Part shown: positions 14,639-16,383 of the stretch, one piece after another
How positions within the stretch are numbered: the stretch's first letter is position 1
Layout: each line of letters starts with the position of its first letter
Assembly (NCBI GenBank): GCA_050251415.1
Contig: JBFWMT010000058.1
Coordinates: forward strand, 1-16,383
Length of the DNA: 16,383 nt
Direction of reading: 5' to 3'
From: UBA8514 sp050251415
GTDB lineage: Bacteria; Bacillota; Clostridia; Lachnospirales; Anaerotignaceae
The notes under the pieces: generated by a model
Database searches by the model: none
What the model was told of the DNA's origin: nothing
The model's input: only the letters and a program-made list of their open reading frames with translations
Translations under genes and position numbers: made by a program

Positions 14639-14735
14639 CCCAGAGTGTAGGCAAAGCCAACCCCTTGAGCACTTTGCCCTCAAACACCCTCAAGGGGTTT
14701 TTGGCCAGCACTTTGGGTCGCAACGCTGTGTTTTA
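14636..14735 (+). repeat. Intergenic repeat copy B, forming the terminator after the coiled-coil gene
   Basis: Related to 10315-10376 (see copy A), beginning at the stop codon itself. Unlike copy A, its stem is intact: AACCCCTTGAG (14659-14669) pairs with CTCAAGGGGTT (14689-14699) and is followed by TTTTT, so it should act as an intrinsic terminator. The downstream boundary is unclear, as similarity to copy A fades after about 14700. Confidence 0.65.
14659..14702 (+). terminator. Intrinsic terminator within intergenic repeat copy B
   Basis: An 11-bp perfect stem (14659-14669 with 14689-14699) enclosing a 19-base loop, then a T5 run. It ends the transcript of the 464-residue coiled-coil protein. 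Confidence 0.85.
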
Positions 14736-14890
14736 ACAGATGTCACTTCATGTCCATTTAAAGAACCCTCGATTTAACCTCTTTTGGCTGATTTGAGGGT
14801 TCTTTCTTACCTGTTTTGAAAAGGTGCATTTGCTCTTGTTGTTTGCTTTTTCAGTGATTGGCATCGATGTTTCCTCATTTAATATTATAG
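14733..14890 (+). repeat. Long direct repeat, copy 1 (left border of cassette)
   Basis: From 14746 to 14890 it aligns without gaps to 16239-16383 with four substitutions, all in the first 50 bases; the remaining roughly 97 bases are identical. With a 3-base indel the similarity extends left to TTAACAG at 14733. It contains a hairpin AAGAACCCTC/GAGGGTTCTT (14761-14770 and 14795-14804) with a T-rich tail, that is, a terminator-like element. No coding function is assigned. Similarity beyond 14890 cannot be tested because the second copy meets the window end. Confidence 0.9.
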
Positions 14891-15070
14891 ATTATGTAAT
14901 GTGCAAAATTATAATATTAGTTTTTAGGAGGGATTGTTTCATATTAAAAGAAACTTTTTGGAACAAAAATAACATTTCACGTCAAAAAAAGGGTATCTCA
15001 CGTCATTTGCCACAAATTGAAAATGTTTTGTTATATACTGGAAATAGTTTAAAAGGAGGTGATGCTTATT
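14891..15070 (+). promoter_or_regulatory. AT-rich upstream region with a duplicated TCACGTCA site
   Basis: Non-coding region before the zinc-ribbon gene. TCACGTCA occurs at 14977-14984 and again at 14998-15005, 21 bases start to start, about two helical turns, so the two face the same side of the helix. This could be a regulator-binding pair. The second copy and following TTTGCCACAAATTG also resemble, from memory, the repeated termini of IS21-like elements, which would make it an insertion-sequence remnant. No convincing -35/-10 pair was found. Confidence 0.35.
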
Positions 15071-15277
15071 ATGAAATGTCCCTATTGTAATGCAGAAATG
15101 AAAAAAGGAGTAATTCAAAGCCCATACGATTTAAACTGGTTACCAAAAAAGAGTCTTATTGGAAATGCTGATTTTCACCAAGATTCAATTAAACTTTCAA
15201 AAGGTTCACCATTAAGTGGAGGTGTAGTTGAAGCCTATGTTTGTAGTGAATGCAGAAAAATAGTAATTAACTATTAA
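15071..15277 (+). CDS. Small DUF6487-like zinc-ribbon protein
   Basis: A 68-residue protein with a split zinc ribbon: CPYC (3-6) and CSEC (58-61). The linking pattern GVIQSPYDLNWLPKK and the GGVVEAYVCSECRKIVINY end resemble DUF6487/PF20097-type proteins, as recalled rather than searched; these are of unknown function and often encoded beside membrane or exported proteins. The ATG at 15071 is preferred: AAGGAGGTGAT (15053-15063) is a near-perfect anti-16S match, and the upstream in-frame GTG (15059) and ATG (15062) lie within it. It is the first gene of the AT-rich cassette, 56 bases before the exported-protein gene, and possibly co-transcribed with it. Confidence 0.82.
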   Translation: MKCPYCNAEMKKGVIQSPYDLNWLPKKSLIGNADFHQDSIKLSKGSPLSGGVVEAYVCSECRKIVINY

Positions 15278-15333
15278 TTTATGAATTAAACATTCTTTGA
15301 ATAGCTAGCTATAGAAAAACAGGAGGAATACAT

Positions 15334-16074
15334 ATGAAAAAATTGTTTAAAAAAATAATATTGCCTTTAACTATGTGTATTATATTTGTATTACAGTCAG
15401 TAGTAGTTTTTGCAGATGATAATATAGTGGATATGGAAGAAAAAACGGAGGTTTTTAATTACGATACGTTTAGTGAACTATTGCCGGATATTTCTGGTTT
15501 CGAAAATGTAGAAGTTCAAGATAGCTTAATTAACTATAGTTATGAAGATATAGAAGGTAAAATTGAATTGATTCAAGAAGATGAAGAAACTCTCGAAATG
15601 AAATGTATTGAGGGAGAAAAACAGGACATTGTTTTTTATGATAAAGTTAACAATAAAGTTTATGTAGATGGGGAAGAAGTTATTGTTACGGAAAGAACTG
15701 ATATAAAAATAAATGATGATGTCAATAATGATAAAATGAATTCTAGATCACTTACATTTGGGAAAAAGTTGGATGAAAAATATAGAGAGGTTTCATTAAC
15801 TAAAAAACTTGCAAGTTATACCAAATCCGCATTAACTGCCGCACTCTGTATAGCTTTTGTTATATCAAATCCTGTTGCTGTATTTTTTGCAGGGGTAATT
15901 GTTAATGAGTGCGCTGATGCAGGATATGCAGATAGTAAAGCGATTTTTTGTTATTCTTACAAAAGAGTTGCTAGTGACTATTCAATGTATCGAAACTATT
16001 TTAAAATGTACTGGGATCCAGACTATGAAAAATTATGTGATACTTATACTCAAGATGTTTATGCAGATAACTAA
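15334..16074 (+). CDS. Exported protein of unknown function in repeat-bounded cassette
   Basis: A 246-residue protein with a clear signal peptide: MKKLFKKI, a hydrophobic core to about 24, and likely cleavage at VFA-DD (27/28). The mature part has an acidic, beta-like segment (30-135; about pI-lowering Glu/Asp throughout), a KKL-type basic stretch (144-161), a strongly hydrophobic Ala/Val segment (166-191) and a Tyr-rich, Cys-containing C-terminus (C206, C235). This layout could be an exported membrane-active peptide precursor; a geobacillin-26-like secreted bacteriocin is one weakly held possibility. No lipobox follows the signal sequence (the only early Cys is C15 inside the hydrophobic core). 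GGAGG lies seven bases before the ATG. Codon use is markedly AT-rich (ATA, TTA, AGA, GAA) compared with proA or glnS, a sign of acquisition. No transporter or immunity gene is recognisable in the window. Confidence 0.8.
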   Translation: MKKLFKKIILPLTMCIIFVLQSVVVFADDNIVDMEEKTEVFNYDTFSELLPDISGFENVEVQDSLINYSYEDIEGKIELIQEDEETLEMKCIEGEKQDIVFYDKVNNKVYVDGEEVIVTERTDIKINDDVNNDKMNSRSLTFGKKLDEKYREVSLTKKLASYTKSALTAALCIAFVISNPVAVFFAGVIVNECADAGYADSKAIFCYSYKRVASDYSMYRNYFKMYWDPDYEKLCDTYTQDVYADN

Positions 16075-16189
16075 GTATACATTTGATATTAATTTTTAAT
16101 TTATATTTCTAGCTAGATACAAAAAATATTTAATTAATAGGTTTTATAGCTACAAATTGAATTGTTTTTAGCAATAGAAAATTTAAAAT

Positions 16190-16210
16190 GACAGGAACAA
16201 ACTTCCTGTC
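16190..16210 (+). terminator. Small hairpin after the exported-protein gene
   Basis: GACAGGAA (16190-16197) and TTCCTGTC (16203-16210) form a perfect 8-bp stem with a 5-base loop, about 115 bases after the stop. The following CAATTTATAA is a poor T tract, so it is a weak terminator or an RNA-end structure. The stronger repeat hairpin at 16255-16299 follows. The rest of 16075-16189 is AT-rich with no gene seen. Confidence 0.5.
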
Positions 16211-16228
16211 CAATTTATAATGGATACC

Positions 16229-16383
16229 TTAACAGGTGCTTCATCTCCATTTAAAGAACCCTCGAATTAACCTCTTTTAGCTGATTCGAGGGTTCTTTCT
16301 TACCTGTTTTGAAAAGGTGCATTTGCTCTTGTTGTTTGCTTTTTCAGTGATTGGCATCGATGTTTCCTCATTTAATATTATAG
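16229..16383 (+). repeat. Long direct repeat, copy 2 (right border of cassette, runs off window)
   Basis: Same sequence as 14733-14890, in the same orientation, offset 1,493 bases over the gap-free part. The inner hairpin is longer here: AAGAACCCTCGAA (16254-16266) with TTCGAGGGTTCTT (16285-16297), and an outer AACAGGT/ACCTGTT pair (16231-16237 and 16302-16308) flanks it. It is still aligned at the last base of the window, so its true length is unknown. Confidence 0.9.

Noticed and set aside
14733..14890. The repeats as integron attC sites
   Set aside because: They are imperfect palindromes around cassette-like DNA, but the required RYYYAAC and GTTRRRY core pair is not present and no integrase is visible.
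14740..14890. A minus-strand open frame through repeat copy 1 (containing MPITEKANNK)
   Set aside because: Copy 2 carries a stop codon in the same frame through one of the four substitutions, so it is unlikely to be a conserved coding sequence.
14824..15090. An 88-codon plus-strand frame running from the repeat into the zinc-ribbon gene's binding site, with an IGIDVSS stretch recalling IS110 transposase N-termini
   Set aside because: It has no ribosome binding site, spans the repeat border, the resemblance is only a few residues, and nothing after it continues as a transposase.

Overview
The window looks like a chromosomal segment of an endospore-forming, AT-rich clostridial Firmicute, probably Lachnospirales or a close relative. 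Evidence: an alpha/beta-type small acid-soluble spore protein behind a sigma-G-like promoter, a perfect CIRCE/HrcA operator, strong GGAGG ribosome binding sites, a GlnRS, and a DUF5721-like protein. The genus is not determined.

Positions 1-2625 carry a proline-biosynthesis operon. The 3' end of proB (no PUA domain) is followed by a small zinc-ribbon membrane protein, a 5-formyltetrahydrofolate cyclo-ligase and proA, all tightly spaced. A spore-protein gene (2804-3049) with its own sigma-G-like promoter and terminator separates this from ruvA-ruvB, a crotonase-family gene that lacks one of the two usual catalytic glutamates, and a 51-residue two-helix membrane peptide. The ruvAB promoter lies just before an 11-codon leader ORF that ends two bases before the ruvA TTG start.

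After a long hairpin at 5912-5968 the minus strand carries, in transcription order, an MBOAT acyltransferase, an overlapping SGNH-type partner (together an O-acylation module for a surface polymer) and glnS with its own promoter. A decayed, palindrome-rich intergenic repeat (10315-10450) separates this from plus-strand genes: a DUF5721-like protein, then htpG. A CIRCE operator sits between them, and its inverted repeat is also followed by a T run, so it may end the DUF5721 transcript. The HtpG has an acidic insertion resembling the charged linker of eukaryotic Hsp90. It ends at a strong terminator.

Next is an unrecognised 464-residue protein: a cysteine-rich, beta-rich N-terminal two thirds and a long C-terminal coiled coil. 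A second copy of the 10.3-kb repeat follows its stop codon, this time forming an intact terminator.

The last 1.6 kb is the most unusual part. Two direct copies of a repeat of at least 155 bp (14733-14890 and 16229 to the window end) bracket an AT-rich segment of about 1.3 kb. It encodes a DUF6487-like zinc-ribbon protein and an unknown exported protein of 246 residues. The composition and repeats suggest a recently acquired or tandemly duplicated cassette whose far side lies outside the window. No tRNA, rRNA, CRISPR array or complete transposase was seen.
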